A stretch of DNA of 64,000 nt from Mucilaginibacter sp. (GCA_031292485.1 JARLHA010000006.1:1-64000), one strand, 5' to 3'; numbered from the stretch's first letter, positions 52,340-61,933 are shown. Numbers and translations: made by a program. Notes: a model not told the origin generated them from the letters alone.

Positions 52340-54412
52340 TTAAAACATCACGTTAAACCCCAAATAATAATTACGTGGCGGCGCAGCGTTATAGTAGCGG
52401 CTGCCCAGTGCGTTCAAATCATCGCCCAGGCTGTATTTTTGGTTCAGCAGGTTTTCGGCGCCGGCATAGAGTTCAAAGCGGCTTTTGCGGTTAAATTGAT
52501 GCTGCCAGCCTGCTTTTGCCGCCAATAAATTATAGTGCGGGGCATAAACGGTATTGCCGTCATTCAGCGGGATGCGGGCGGTGTAGTTGTGTTCGATGTA
52601 TAAATATAAGTATTGCGGCAATTTGATCTGTAAACTGGTTATTACCACCTGTTCGGGCACTCCGGTTAACTGGTTACCGGCATAACTGCTGGTGGCATCG
52701 TGATAATCGCTGCTGAATTTGAAATGATCAAGCGTAACGGATTCATTAAACTGCAGGCCCCGGACAAAATCCGAATTATTTTGACGGATGATCCAGTCGG
52801 TAAAATAAACTTCCAGGCCCGGCTGGTTAGTTCCCCCGGCATTGATATAATAGGTTGTTTCGTCGGCATTAAAGCGTGGCACGATGGCATTATTGATGCG
52901 GTAATAAAACACCGACGCGTCAAGGAACATGGATTCATCGGTATTGCGCAGCCGGAAACCTGTTTCATAGTTCCATCCGTCTTCGGCCCCCAGGTTGGGA
53001 TTGATGGCATGGTCAGTAGGGCGGATCTCTGCCGTAGTAGGAGTTGAATATCCCCGGCTAACGGAGGCCCTCCAAACAAAATCATTGGTAATTTGATAGG
53101 CCAGCGCTACTCTCGGCATTAACTGTGGCTTAAAATTGCGGTCGGTATAAGCAGTTTCGGCATTCGGGAAAACGTTCAGGAACTTGTAATCATAAAAATT
53201 GAGGCTCAATGCAGTCTCCAGGCGAAACCTTTTGGCAATATCAGCAACATAGCGTCCAAAAAAGAAATGCTGGTTGGTGTTGATTTTATCTAAAGTCTGG
53301 GCGGTATCCCTTGCCCCATTCCGGTTTCCGTAGTTATTAATATCCGAATTGGTTTGCTGCCACTCCACACCGAAGTTTGTTTTCCAGTTATAATTTTTCC
53401 GTTCGTCGCCGGTATATTCAAAATAGGTACGGAAGCCATAAGTACCTTCATAGCGCTGGCCGTAATTGGTGATAAAAGGGTTGGTAAAATCAACATAAGT
53501 GCCAAAAACCGACAGTACATTCCGAAGATGCTCATTAAAATGATATTCATTAACGGCACCGCCAAAAAGCACCTTTTGATAGATCCCGGCTTTTTGCTGT
53601 ATAGCGCCGGGTGTAACTTTTGTAGGGACGCGGGCTTCCTGCGGGTCGGCCTCAAACTGGGTAAGTGTTAATCCACCCGGCGTTTCATAGTCCAGGTCCG
53701 AATAAAAACCAAGCAGCCTGAACTGGTCGTTTTTGTTATAGGTCCAGCTGTTAACCACCTGGATATAATGGCGCTGCATATAACTATGCTGCCGGTAGCC
53801 GCCATAGCCTTCATAAGCCTGGTTTAAATTGAGCTGGTAGTTACCCGATTTATTTTGCAAAGCGGTGTTCTCATGCAAAAGGCCGTATGATCCGCCATTC
53901 AGTCCTGCTGAAATATAATTGCCATCGGCATGATGGTTAACCGGGCTTAATAAAACCACCCCGCCTGAATTGGCGCCAAACAGGCTTCCGTCAGGGCCTT
54001 TCAACACCTCCATATTGTGGATGCTGTTAAAATCAATGGCGTTCAGGTAGGTATTTCCGCCGGCATCGGTGAGGGGGATGTCATCATAATAGATCTTCAC
54101 ATCGCGCACCCCGAATGGCGAACGCAATAAACTGCCCCTGATGGATAACCGGTAACTGCCGGGCGAACGCTCCTCGGCCCTTACCCCGGGCTGGCTGTTC
54201 AGTACCGAGATAAATGAATTATCGGGCTGGACGTTGAGCTGCTGCTGGCTGATCACACTTACAGAAGCAGGAACAGTTAAAACAGGCTGCTCTGTGAGGT
54301 AGGCCTTTATGGTTACCGCCTGCAAATTCCGCGAAGTATCTTTTTGGGTTTGGCCGGCAACGCCGGTCGCGATAGCAAAAATAAAAAACAAGGAAGTGTA
54401 TATTTTTACCAT
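52340..54412 (-). CDS. TonB-dependent outer-membrane receptor
   Basis: A 690-residue receptor. A signal peptide (MVKIYTSLFFIFAIATGVAG) leads to a plug domain (VPASVSVISQQQLN; GVRAEERSPGSYRLSIRGS; VRDVKIYYDDIPLTDAGG; EVLKGPDGSLFGANSGGVV) and a beta barrel ending NYYLGFNVMF with a terminal Phe. It lacks the N-terminal carboxypeptidase-like domain of SusC proteins, so it is closer to siderophore or metal-chelate receptors (FecA/FhuE-like). The start is the Met at 54412; the frame is open 58 codons further upstream but that stretch is AT-rich leader. Divergent from the T9SS cargo genes. Confidence 0.87.
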   Translation of the reverse strand: MVKIYTSLFFIFAIATGVAGQTQKDTSRNLQAVTIKAYLTEQPVLTVPASVSVISQQQLNVQPDNSFISVLNSQPGVRAEERSPGSYRLSIRGSLLRSPFGVRDVKIYYDDIPLTDAGGNTYLNAIDFNSIHNMEVLKGPDGSLFGANSGGVVLLSPVNHHADGNYISAGLNGGSYGLLHENTALQNKSGNYQLNLNQAYEGYGGYRQHSYMQRHYIQVVNSWTYNKNDQFRLLGFYSDLDYETPGGLTLTQFEADPQEARVPTKVTPGAIQQKAGIYQKVLFGGAVNEYHFNEHLRNVLSVFGTYVDFTNPFITNYGQRYEGTYGFRTYFEYTGDERKNYNWKTNFGVEWQQTNSDINNYGNRNGARDTAQTLDKINTNQHFFFGRYVADIAKRFRLETALSLNFYDYKFLNVFPNAETAYTDRNFKPQLMPRVALAYQITNDFVWRASVSRGYSTPTTAEIRPTDHAINPNLGAEDGWNYETGFRLRNTDESMFLDASVFYYRINNAIVPRFNADETTYYINAGGTNQPGLEVYFTDWIIRQNNSDFVRGLQFNESVTLDHFKFSSDYHDATSSYAGNQLTGVPEQVVITSLQIKLPQYLYLYIEHNYTARIPLNDGNTVYAPHYNLLAAKAGWQHQFNRKSRFELYAGAENLLNQKYSLGDDLNALGSRYYNAAPPRNYYLGFNVMF

Positions 54413-54576
54413 AGGCCAATATGAAGGGAGCAAAAATAACTTTTTAATTATATAAATGTAATTGAAAGAAAGCGTTTTAATGGTAACCGACTGATACGTT
54501 TTATTGAAAAAAATGAGCCTGCATAGGTTAAAAAGTACTATTTTTGAAATATCACCAGATGATGTAGTTACTCCTG

Positions 54577-56526
54577 ATGCGACCAATTAATTTTAGGATA
54601 CTTTTAATTTTAATTTCAGTATGGCTTTCCTTAAATACCTATGGACAAACTTGTACGGGTAGCTTAGGCGACCCGGTAATTAACGAAACTTTTGGGGCAG
54701 GACCAAACCCGGGGCCGGCTTTATCGGGCCAGCAAACCAATATGACGTATTTAAATGCCGGCTGCCCCAATGATGGTTCTTATACAATTGCAAATAATTC
54801 GGGTAATTGCTTTGGCGATGCATGGCACTTTTTAAACCACGATCATACAGGAGATCCAAATGGCTACATGATGATCGTTAACGCATCTGTTGCGCCAAGT
54901 ATTTTTTTTACCCAGCAAACTAATGTGGGCGAGCTATGCCCTAATACCACTTATGAATTTGCAGCATATATTGCCAACATATGCCTCCCTTCAACATGCG
55001 GGGGCAAGTCGACACCACCCAATATTACCTTTACTATTGAAACAACCGGCGGAACGCTTTTAAGTCCGCCGTATAATACCGGTGATATTCAAACAAGCAG
55101 TACGGTTCAATGGATCAGGTACCATACATTTTTTACTACCCCCGCTAATGGTACCCAGGCCGTTGTTGTTAAAATGAGTAACAACGCTCCCGGCGGCTGC
55201 GGTAATGATTTTGCGCTGGATGACATTACTTTTCGGGCCTGCGGGCCGGTAATTGAGGCGGGATTCGGTTCAAACCTGGGGCCGGCTACTGAAACGCTGT
55301 GCCAGGGGGCCTCGGCCGATTACACTTTGAATGCTTCGGTTGTTGGCGATAATACCAGTTTTTTTCAATGGCAGATAAATACAAACGGCGCCGGCTGGAC
55401 TGATATGTCCGGCAATACAACTGATGTGCTTCATGTTATATACAATAATGCAAGCCCGGGTATTTATCAATACAGGGTGGGTATAGCAAATGGGTCAGAC
55501 ATTACATCCGAACATTGCCGGGTGTATTCGCCTCCCCTAACTGTGACGGTAAACCCATATCCCGTCGTCCCGGCCATCCCTGATCAAACCGTATGCGAAA
55601 CTTATCCACTTACCTTAACTGCCTCCGGCGGCGCCTCCTATACCTGGACGGGCCCAAACATGGCGCCCACTTCTCAAAATCCGCTTCTCATCAATAATGT
55701 CACCATGGCAAATGCCGGAACCTATTCGGTTGTGGCCATGTCAGACAAAGGCTGTGCTGCTCCTGCGGTTAAAGTAAATGTTGCGGTAATACCCAAAATA
55801 GTGCCTGGTGTTAGTCCTGATATGACCATTTGCGCCGGTGAAACCGCCCAGCTTTCCGCATCAGGAGGAAAGTATTATAATTGGATGCCCGCTGCCGGGC
55901 TCGACCATGCAAACACACCAAATCCGGTAGCATCGCCTCTGCAAACCACTATCTATACCGTTCACATAAGTAATGACGGCTGTGCCGACAGTTCAAAAAC
56001 AGTAACCGTAACGGTGAATCAAAACCCGGTGGCAAATGCCGGCAGCAACAAAGTGATATTCGAGGGCCAGTCGGTTAAGTTAAACGGAACGATAAAGGGC
56101 GACAACATTACCGGCTTCTTCTGGTCACCGTCAACCTTTCTTAATGACCCTAAATCATTAACACCGGTTGCAAACCCGGCTGATGATATTACCTATACCT
56201 TAAATGTGACCTCCTCGTCCTGCGGTACGTCAACAAGTACTGTCTTTGTAAGGGTTTATAAAAAAGTAACTATCCCCAATACCTTTTCGCCAAATAATGA
56301 CGGCATAAATGATTTTTGGAATATTGATGCGCTGGTAACTTATCCGGAAAGCTCTGTTTTGGTTTACAACAGGTACGGACAAGAAATTTTTCAAAGTGTT
56401 GGCTATGCAAAACCATGGAATGGTACCTTTAACGGCTCGGCATTGCCTGCCGGAACTTACTATTATATTATCGACCTGAAAAACAATACGCCGAAACTTA
56501 CCGGATGGGTTTTGATTGCCAGGTAG
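54577..56526 (+). CDS. T9SS type B sorted protein, paralog 1
   Basis: A 649-residue secreted protein. Signal peptide (FRILLILISVWLSLNTYG), an N-terminal domain with paired Cys (CTGSLGDPVIN; GCPNDGSYTI; DHTGDPNGYMMIVNAS), Ig/PKD-like domains (PVVPAIPDQTVCETYPLTLT; VSPDMTICAGETAQLSASG; PVANAGSNKVIFEGQSVKL) and the C-terminal gliding-motility-type sorting domain from about residue 563 (IPNTFSPNNDGINDFW to TGWVLIAR). The CTD directs export by the type IX system and surface attachment. The N-terminal domain looks ligand-binding; the ligand is unknown. A tandem paralog follows. Confidence 0.88.
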   Translation: MRPINFRILLILISVWLSLNTYGQTCTGSLGDPVINETFGAGPNPGPALSGQQTNMTYLNAGCPNDGSYTIANNSGNCFGDAWHFLNHDHTGDPNGYMMIVNASVAPSIFFTQQTNVGELCPNTTYEFAAYIANICLPSTCGGKSTPPNITFTIETTGGTLLSPPYNTGDIQTSSTVQWIRYHTFFTTPANGTQAVVVKMSNNAPGGCGNDFALDDITFRACGPVIEAGFGSNLGPATETLCQGASADYTLNASVVGDNTSFFQWQINTNGAGWTDMSGNTTDVLHVIYNNASPGIYQYRVGIANGSDITSEHCRVYSPPLTVTVNPYPVVPAIPDQTVCETYPLTLTASGGASYTWTGPNMAPTSQNPLLINNVTMANAGTYSVVAMSDKGCAAPAVKVNVAVIPKIVPGVSPDMTICAGETAQLSASGGKYYNWMPAAGLDHANTPNPVASPLQTTIYTVHISNDGCADSSKTVTVTVNQNPVANAGSNKVIFEGQSVKLNGTIKGDNITGFFWSPSTFLNDPKSLTPVANPADDITYTLNVTSSSCGTSTSTVFVRVYKKVTIPNTFSPNNDGINDFWNIDALVTYPESSVLVYNRYGQEIFQSVGYAKPWNGTFNGSALPAGTYYYIIDLKNNTPKLTGWVLIAR

Positions 56527-56655
56527 GAAAGGATAGTTCCGAAACAAATCCGTACAAATTGATACAATGTTGGGACGGATGCAAAATCAACCTGTTAATT
56601 GGTTATTTTTGAATAACAGCTGTTCAAAACAGCTAAAACCAATGTAACCAATTTT

Positions 56656-58608
56656 GTGAAACTAGTTTTACTGTTTATATTCATCGCATTTGCATTACAG
56701 GCAAATGCCCAAAGTGAAACCTGTACCGGCAGTTTAGGCGACCCGGTTATTAACCAGGATTTCGGCTCCGGAACAAACCCCGGCGCCCAGTTGCCATTTG
56801 GTGTAACCGATATGACCTATACCACCAACAACTGCCCGACGGATGGCTCGTACACGATAGCAAACAGCCTTACCGGCGCCAACAATACACATCCGTACAC
56901 CTGGTACAACGTGCCGCATGACCATACCGGCAACCCAAACGGGTATATGATGATCGTTAATGCATCGTACGCGCCAAGTATTTTTTTTACGCAAACAGCT
57001 AACGGGCTTTGTCCCAATACCCAGTATTATTTTTCGGCCTATATCCTTAATTTAATGATTCCCGGCCCTATTACGGCCAGTTATAATCATCCTGACATTA
57101 CATTTTCCATCGAAACCACTAACGGCGCAGTACTTAAGACGATTAATACCGGCGCAATACCGGCAAGCAATCAAAACGTTGGCTCAACTAACTGGATCCA
57201 GTACGGCGCATTCGTTACTACACCTGTTAACGCAACCTCGCTGGTTGTTAAGATGGTAAATAATGCGCCCGGCGGTAACGGGAACGACTTTATTCTGGAC
57301 GATATCACCTTTCGTGCCTGCGGCCCGATTATCTTGTCGGGGATCGGATCGGTTACGGGCGGCAGCAATACGGCCATTTGCCAGGGCACCAAAACAACGT
57401 ATAATTTACAGGCTTCGGTTATAGGCGATAACAGCCCGGTTTACCAATGGCAAACAAGTTATAATAACGGGAACTGGAGCGATGTTACCGGTAGTAATAC
57501 GGCTGCCCTCACTGTTAATTTTACAGGCGCGGACCCTGCAGGCACCTATCAATACAGGATGGGCGTGGCCAACGGCTCGCTGATAACCGATGCCGGCTGC
57601 AGGGTATATTCAACGCCGATAACAATAATTGTAAATCCACTTCCGGTAGTTCCTGCAATACCAGATCAAACGGTATGCGAAACTTACCCCCTCACGCTTA
57701 TGGCGTCGGGCGGGGCATCCTATACCTGGACAGGGCCGGGCCTGCAGCCAACATCGCAAAATCCGCTGGTTATAAATAATGTAACACCTGCAAATGCCGG
57801 AACTTATTCGGTTGTTGCCTTGTCCGATAAGGGATGCCCGGCACCACCCGTTAAAGTAAATGTCGCTGTAATACCCAAAATAGTGCCTTTAGTAAGTCCG
57901 GATGTTGCGATATGCGCAGGCGAAACCGCCCAATTGTCATCATCAGGCGGCAAGTATTATAAGTGGATGCCCTCAACCGGGCTCGATCATGATGATACGC
58001 CGAATCCAGTGGCATCGCCCCTGCAAACCACTACCTACACGGTTCATATAAGTAACGACGGCTGCGCAGACAGCTCAAAAACAGTAACGGTAACGGTAAA
58101 TCAAAACCCGGTGGCAAACGCCGGCAACGATATTGTTTTATTTGAAGGGCAGTCGGCAAAATTAAACGGCATTGTAAAAGGCGATAACATCACCGGCTTC
58201 TCGTGGAGCCCGGCTACATTTTTGAGTGACCCGAATTCGCTTAACCCGGTGGCGTCGCCTATAGATGATATTACCTATACGCTAACCGCAGTTTCCTTAA
58301 CCTGCGGCAGTTCAGCCAGTAAGGTTTTTGTGCGGGTTTATAAAAAGATAGTTATACCAAACACTTTTTCGCCCAACAATGACGGCATAAATGATTACTG
58401 GAACATCGGCGGCCTGGTAACCTATCCGCAAAGCGCCCTCCTGGTTTACAACCGTTACGGGCAACTGGTATACCAAAGTACCGGCTATGCAAAACACTGG
58501 GATGGTTCAGTCAACGGCACGCCGCTGCCTGCTGGCACGTACTATTACATCATCGACCTGAAAAACAATACACCGAAACTTTCCGGCTGGGTGTTGATTG
58601 TGAGGTGA
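56656..58608 (+). CDS. T9SS type B sorted protein, paralog 2
   Basis: A 650-residue paralog of the preceding gene with the same domain order, starting with a GTG (KLVLLFIFIAFALQANAQ signal). The C-terminal ~330 residues are nearly identical to paralog 1 (VPAIPDQTVCETYPLTL; SNDGCADSSKTVTVTVNQNP; SPNNDGINDYW), while the N-terminal domain and the first Ig-like domain diverge more. This indicates tandem duplication with faster change in the presumed binding part, or gene conversion at the 3' half. The gap of 129 bp holds no strong terminator. Confidence 0.87.
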   Translation: MKLVLLFIFIAFALQANAQSETCTGSLGDPVINQDFGSGTNPGAQLPFGVTDMTYTTNNCPTDGSYTIANSLTGANNTHPYTWYNVPHDHTGNPNGYMMIVNASYAPSIFFTQTANGLCPNTQYYFSAYILNLMIPGPITASYNHPDITFSIETTNGAVLKTINTGAIPASNQNVGSTNWIQYGAFVTTPVNATSLVVKMVNNAPGGNGNDFILDDITFRACGPIILSGIGSVTGGSNTAICQGTKTTYNLQASVIGDNSPVYQWQTSYNNGNWSDVTGSNTAALTVNFTGADPAGTYQYRMGVANGSLITDAGCRVYSTPITIIVNPLPVVPAIPDQTVCETYPLTLMASGGASYTWTGPGLQPTSQNPLVINNVTPANAGTYSVVALSDKGCPAPPVKVNVAVIPKIVPLVSPDVAICAGETAQLSSSGGKYYKWMPSTGLDHDDTPNPVASPLQTTTYTVHISNDGCADSSKTVTVTVNQNPVANAGNDIVLFEGQSAKLNGIVKGDNITGFSWSPATFLSDPNSLNPVASPIDDITYTLTAVSLTCGSSASKVFVRVYKKIVIPNTFSPNNDGINDYWNIGGLVTYPQSALLVYNRYGQLVYQSTGYAKHWDGSVNGTPLPAGTYYYIIDLKNNTPKLSGWVLIVR

Positions 58609-58624
58609 AATCAGGGTGTAAAAT

Positions 58625-59887
58625 TTATTTACCAAAAAAATAATTGACGCCCACCTGTTTAAGGGAATTGCTCAACTGGAAATATCCACCCTTGGTTGAA
58701 GGAGTCGCGGTATAATAATTAAAATAAATTTCCCAGCTTTTTTGAATTCTGAAACCGGCCTTTAACAAAAATGTATTATTAAACCTGTTAAAATCATATT
58801 GCTCCAGGGGAGTGCCGTTAACCGAGTTTTGGTTTTGAAAATAAACGCTGGTATAATTATCATAGGTTAATGAAACACCAACGCCTGCATAAAATTTAAA
58901 ATTGGGCGCATTATAAAAATTATATAAAGCCATTGGCGTTAAAAAAATCCCCAGCGTATTGTAGGAGGCTTTTACTACCCCGCCGGGGCTTACCTTTAAC
59001 TGGTATTGGGAATTGAATTGCCCCAGGTTAGCTGACAGATCAACCCTGAATTCAGCCCTTCCGTTTGGATCAGGTACGAAATCCATTCCAATATTAAAGG
59101 CCGGCAGCGACGAAGTTGATGACCCGCCACCACCCAGGGTATAGGATGAGTTTGGTGAGGATGTAGTGGATAATATATTTAGGGCCACACCTGCATATAA
59201 ATTAAATTTGCCATGATCAGCATATTTTTTTTCAAAATCGGCTTTTGAAATATTGTTGATCCGGCTAACGATGGTTAATAAATCTGCTTTTTGATAGTTC
59301 GAATTCTCCAGTAATGCCGTAGTTTTTTCATCCAGCGAATTATACTTATTTGCGAGGGCAAACAATTGTTTCTGGTAAGTATTTTCATTTACGGTGTTAC
59401 CTCCCTTGTTTCCGGAATCAAAATATCGTCTGAAAATTAACTCTACAGGCGAATAAGCTGGGGTCTCGCCAATATAAAACCTGGTTTTCTGTGCATTGGT
59501 ATAGGCATATAAGGTAAGGTTTTTGCCTTGTTGCAACACCTGTAAAAATACTGTTGCCACTTTAAAGCTTGTATCTCTTCCGTCAACCAAATTGTTGGTA
59601 TTGGTAATATCGGTACTTATTGAGCAGGTATATCTTTTATAACCGGCAAACCCGGTAATATTGAAAAAAGTGATATCATTTAACGTAAAGTTCTTTTTGG
59701 CAGGATCGCCGGGAGTTGATTTAAAAGATATAGCCTCAGGATTTGAATCCCAATCTTTATAATCGATAAATCCGCGCACGGTGTCACCAGCTGTGGTAAC
59801 CACATAGCCAGGTTGATAATTGGATTGCGCTACGGAAAAAAAAGGCAAGAAAATAACAATTGCGAATAATTTGTTCAGGTGTTTCAT
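58625..59887 (-). CDS. Outer-membrane beta-barrel protein
   Basis: A 420-residue protein with a signal peptide (MKHLNKLFAIVIFLPFFSVA). The first mature part (NYQPGYVVTTAGDTVRGFID) is a short conserved-looking domain found on Bacteroidota surface proteins; the C-terminal ~190 residues alternate polar and hydrophobic strands typical of an 8-10-stranded barrel (FNLYAGVALNILST; AEFRVDLSANLGQF; FKFYAGVGVSLTYDNY; TFLLKAGFRIQKSWEIYF; LKQVGVNYFFGK). No specific family recognised. Convergent with the second T9SS gene. Confidence 0.65.
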   Translation of the reverse strand: MKHLNKLFAIVIFLPFFSVAQSNYQPGYVVTTAGDTVRGFIDYKDWDSNPEAISFKSTPGDPAKKNFTLNDITFFNITGFAGYKRYTCSISTDITNTNNLVDGRDTSFKVATVFLQVLQQGKNLTLYAYTNAQKTRFYIGETPAYSPVELIFRRYFDSGNKGGNTVNENTYQKQLFALANKYNSLDEKTTALLENSNYQKADLLTIVSRINNISKADFEKKYADHGKFNLYAGVALNILSTTSSPNSSYTLGGGGSSTSSLPAFNIGMDFVPDPNGRAEFRVDLSANLGQFNSQYQLKVSPGGVVKASYNTLGIFLTPMALYNFYNAPNFKFYAGVGVSLTYDNYTSVYFQNQNSVNGTPLEQYDFNRFNNTFLLKAGFRIQKSWEIYFNYYTATPSTKGGYFQLSNSLKQVGVNYFFGK

Positions 59888-59936
59888 TTGAGAAGTATTT
59901 GGGGTGATGATAGTTGAAATGATTGTTCAGGATGTT

Positions 59937-60135
59937 TTATAAAATAGTTTTGTGATGTATCGCTCTACGATTATTGATCGTAAAGATAATAACAGCAAGC
60001 CCGGCAATAATGGCAAATGCCCGGATTGTACCCTCCGGCAAATGCACGATTAGCCCTGGCTGGTAATTACCCTGAGCCTGCAAAAAACCGGGTGTAAATA
60101 AAAAAGATCAATGACAGGTTTAATAAAAGGCGCAT
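59937..60135 (-). pseudogene. Frameshifted small exported protein
   Basis: From an ATG at 60135 the frame reads MRLLLNLSLIFF, and one base later it continues FTPGFLQAQGNYQPGLIVHL, then a hydrophobic helix (AFAIIAGLAVIIFTI) and a basic tail to a stop at 59937. Removing one T from the T6 run near 60105-60110 gives a complete ~65-residue protein with a perfect signal peptide. The NYQPG start of the mature part matches that of the neighbouring barrel protein. It is either a decayed paralog or a sequence error in the homopolymer. Confidence 0.4.
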
Positions 60136-60250
60136 TAATTTAGGTGGTTGGTTTGTAAATATAATTTTTTTATCGCAGTTCAAATAATCAAGACTAAAAA
60201 TAAATTGAAATTTCACCTTAAAAACTATTTTAATACTGCTACTTTTAACC

Positions 60251-60940
60251 ATGCATCATGAACAACATTTAAAAAGCTCAGACACCATACGCGATATTGT
60301 AATCGGCATGTCCGACGGGTTAACGGTTCCTTTTGCCCTCGCGGCGGGCCTAAGCGGGGCCGTAAATTCCTCGGGAATTGTTATTACTGCAGGCATAGCC
60401 GAAATTGTTGCCGGCTCCATCGCGATGGGCCTGGGCGGCTTTTTAGCGGGCCGCACGGAATCCGATCATTATCATTCGGAATTGCAGCGCGAGTATGATG
60501 AAGTTGAACGCGTACCTGAACAGGAAAAAGCAGAGGTTAAAGAAGTATTCGCCGATTTTGGCTTATCACCCGCATTGCAGGACCAGATAGCCGATGAAAT
60601 GGCAAAGGACAAAGACAAATGGGTTGATTTTATGATGCGCTATGAACTCGGTCTTGAAAAACCCGAAGCTAACCGGGCCTCGCAAAGTGCTATTACCATT
60701 GGCATTTCGTATATCGTAGGAGGCATCATCCCACTTTCCCCTTACTTTTTTGTAAGTGAATCGCAAATAGCGCTATACTATTCGTGCGCCATCACCATGG
60801 TGTGCTTGTTTGTGTTTGGCTATTTCAAAAGCAAGGTAACCGGGCAGCCGGTATTCGCCGGGGCTTTAAAAGTTTTAATTATAGGCGCAATTGCCGCCGC
60901 CGCCGCTTTTATAATGGCAAAACTGATAAACGGAAAATAG
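60251..60940 (+). CDS. VIT1/CCC1-family transporter
   Basis: A 229-residue protein with the VIT1 signature: IRDIVIGMSDGLTVPFALAA at the N-terminus, GIAEIVAGSIAMGLGGFLAG near residues 53-72, a long cytosolic acidic helical linker (metal-binding domain, about 75-135) and three C-terminal helices. Members move Fe2+ or Mn2+ out of the cytosol. The start at 60251 gives HHEQHLKSSDT before the first helix. A gap of about 115 bp separates it from the divergent pseudogene. Confidence 0.9.
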   Translation: MHHEQHLKSSDTIRDIVIGMSDGLTVPFALAAGLSGAVNSSGIVITAGIAEIVAGSIAMGLGGFLAGRTESDHYHSELQREYDEVERVPEQEKAEVKEVFADFGLSPALQDQIADEMAKDKDKWVDFMMRYELGLEKPEANRASQSAITIGISYIVGGIIPLSPYFFVSESQIALYYSCAITMVCLFVFGYFKSKVTGQPVFAGALKVLIIGAIAAAAAFIMAKLINGK

Positions 60941-60941
60941 A

Positions 60942-60978
60942 GATTAGTTAATTAGTTGATTAGAGATTAGTTGATCAG
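60942..60978. repeat. Degenerate short-period tract (GATTAGTT words)
   Basis: GATTAGTTAATTAGTTGATTAGAGATTAGTTGATC-type words repeat at about 9-10-nt spacing right after the VIT1 stop codon. A second decayed tract (GTAATCGGTG, CAATCAAAAC, GTAATCGGTG) follows at 61028-61057 with a 10-nt period. Less regular than the other arrays. Confidence 0.5.
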
Positions 60979-61115
60979 GCGAAGTTTGATTTATCCGTGT
61001 TAATTTGTGAAATCCAGAAATCGAAATGTAATCGGTGCAATCAAAACGTAATCGGTGTAACCGAGCGCAGCGAGCTCATGAACACCTCTAAAAAAATAAA
61101 CACTGGTGAATAATC

Positions 61116-61637
61116 CTAATATAAAATAAATTTATCCATCTGCTCTTCTGTAAACTGAAGGGTGTCGCTTTTAAACAGGTTATTATTTTCGTCGAATTCC
61201 TGTTTGATGGAGGAAATGTGAATTTTTAAGGGCATCACATGCAAGTTTAAATAGTGGCATACGCCGGTAAAATGATCTATGCCTCTGATATTGCCGTACT
61301 TGCCTGAGGATAGCCCTGTTAACGCCGCTTTTTTATCATAAAAACTCACAGGGAAATCGCAGGCATCAATAAAGGTTTTTAAAACCCCCGGGAAGCTTCC
61401 GTTATATTCGGGGATGATAAATAAAAACTTTTGGGTATTGGTTACTATTTCCTGGATACCGGCAAATTCAGCACTTCGTTTTCCGTACAAATCGGTTTCA
61501 ATAATATTGGCGGGCAGTTGATCCATTGATAAAATTCCGGCGTTCAGTCCCTTTTCGCGAAGCCTTTTTTGATAATATTTAGCCAGTTTAAGTGTCCAGC
61601 TTCCGGGACGGTTAGTACCTGAAATAATTGTAACCAT
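61116..61637 (-). CDS. NADPH-dependent FMN reductase family protein
   Basis: A 173-residue flavodoxin-like reductase: the FMN phosphate loop is SGTNRPGSWTLKLAKYYQ at residues 6-23 and the isoalloxazine-contacting motif is PEYNGSFPGVLKTFIDAC near 76-93. It probably reduces FMN, quinones or azo/chromate compounds with NAD(P)H. Divergent from parA. Confidence 0.88.
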   Translation of the reverse strand: MVTIISGTNRPGSWTLKLAKYYQKRLREKGLNAGILSMDQLPANIIETDLYGKRSAEFAGIQEIVTNTQKFLFIIPEYNGSFPGVLKTFIDACDFPVSFYDKKAALTGLSSGKYGNIRGIDHFTGVCHYLNLHVMPLKIHISSIKQEFDENNNLFKSDTLQFTEEQMDKFILY

Positions 61638-61657
61638 TTGTTAATTATTGTTTTAGT

Positions 61658-61782
61658 GAATTATTGATTTACTGAATTGTTGAATATCAATTTAAAAAAC
61701 AGCAAACCCTGGTAAAAGTAATTCAATAATTCAACAATTAATTAACGTACTTCTAAATCAATAATTCAATAAATCAATAAAT
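61658..61782. repeat. 8-nt-period inverted array, 4 + 8 octads
   Basis: The left arm 61658-61689 reads GAATTATT, GATTTACT, GAATTGTT, GAATATCA. The right arm 61719-61782 is eight octads long (TAATTCAA, TAATTCAA, CAATTAAT, TAACGTAC, TTCTAAAT, CAATAATT, CAATAAAT, CAATAAAT). It lies in the divergent spacer between the FMN reductase and parA, the longest array in the window. Confidence 0.8.
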
Positions 61783-61933
61783 GATTTTGTTTGCAAATAA
61801 GCAAAACCTGTGGATTTCTGAATTATTTAAATCCGTATCTTTATCGCGGATAAAATACGATACGGAGGAAGAACCACTCATTCGAATTTTCGTTCACCAG
61901 GGAACCTTTTTATAAAAATTGTTTAAATATAAA

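Noticed and set aside
61640..61933. A parS site or replication origin upstream of parA
   Set aside because: No match to the parS palindrome and no DnaA-box cluster was recognised; the spacer is occupied by the octad array.
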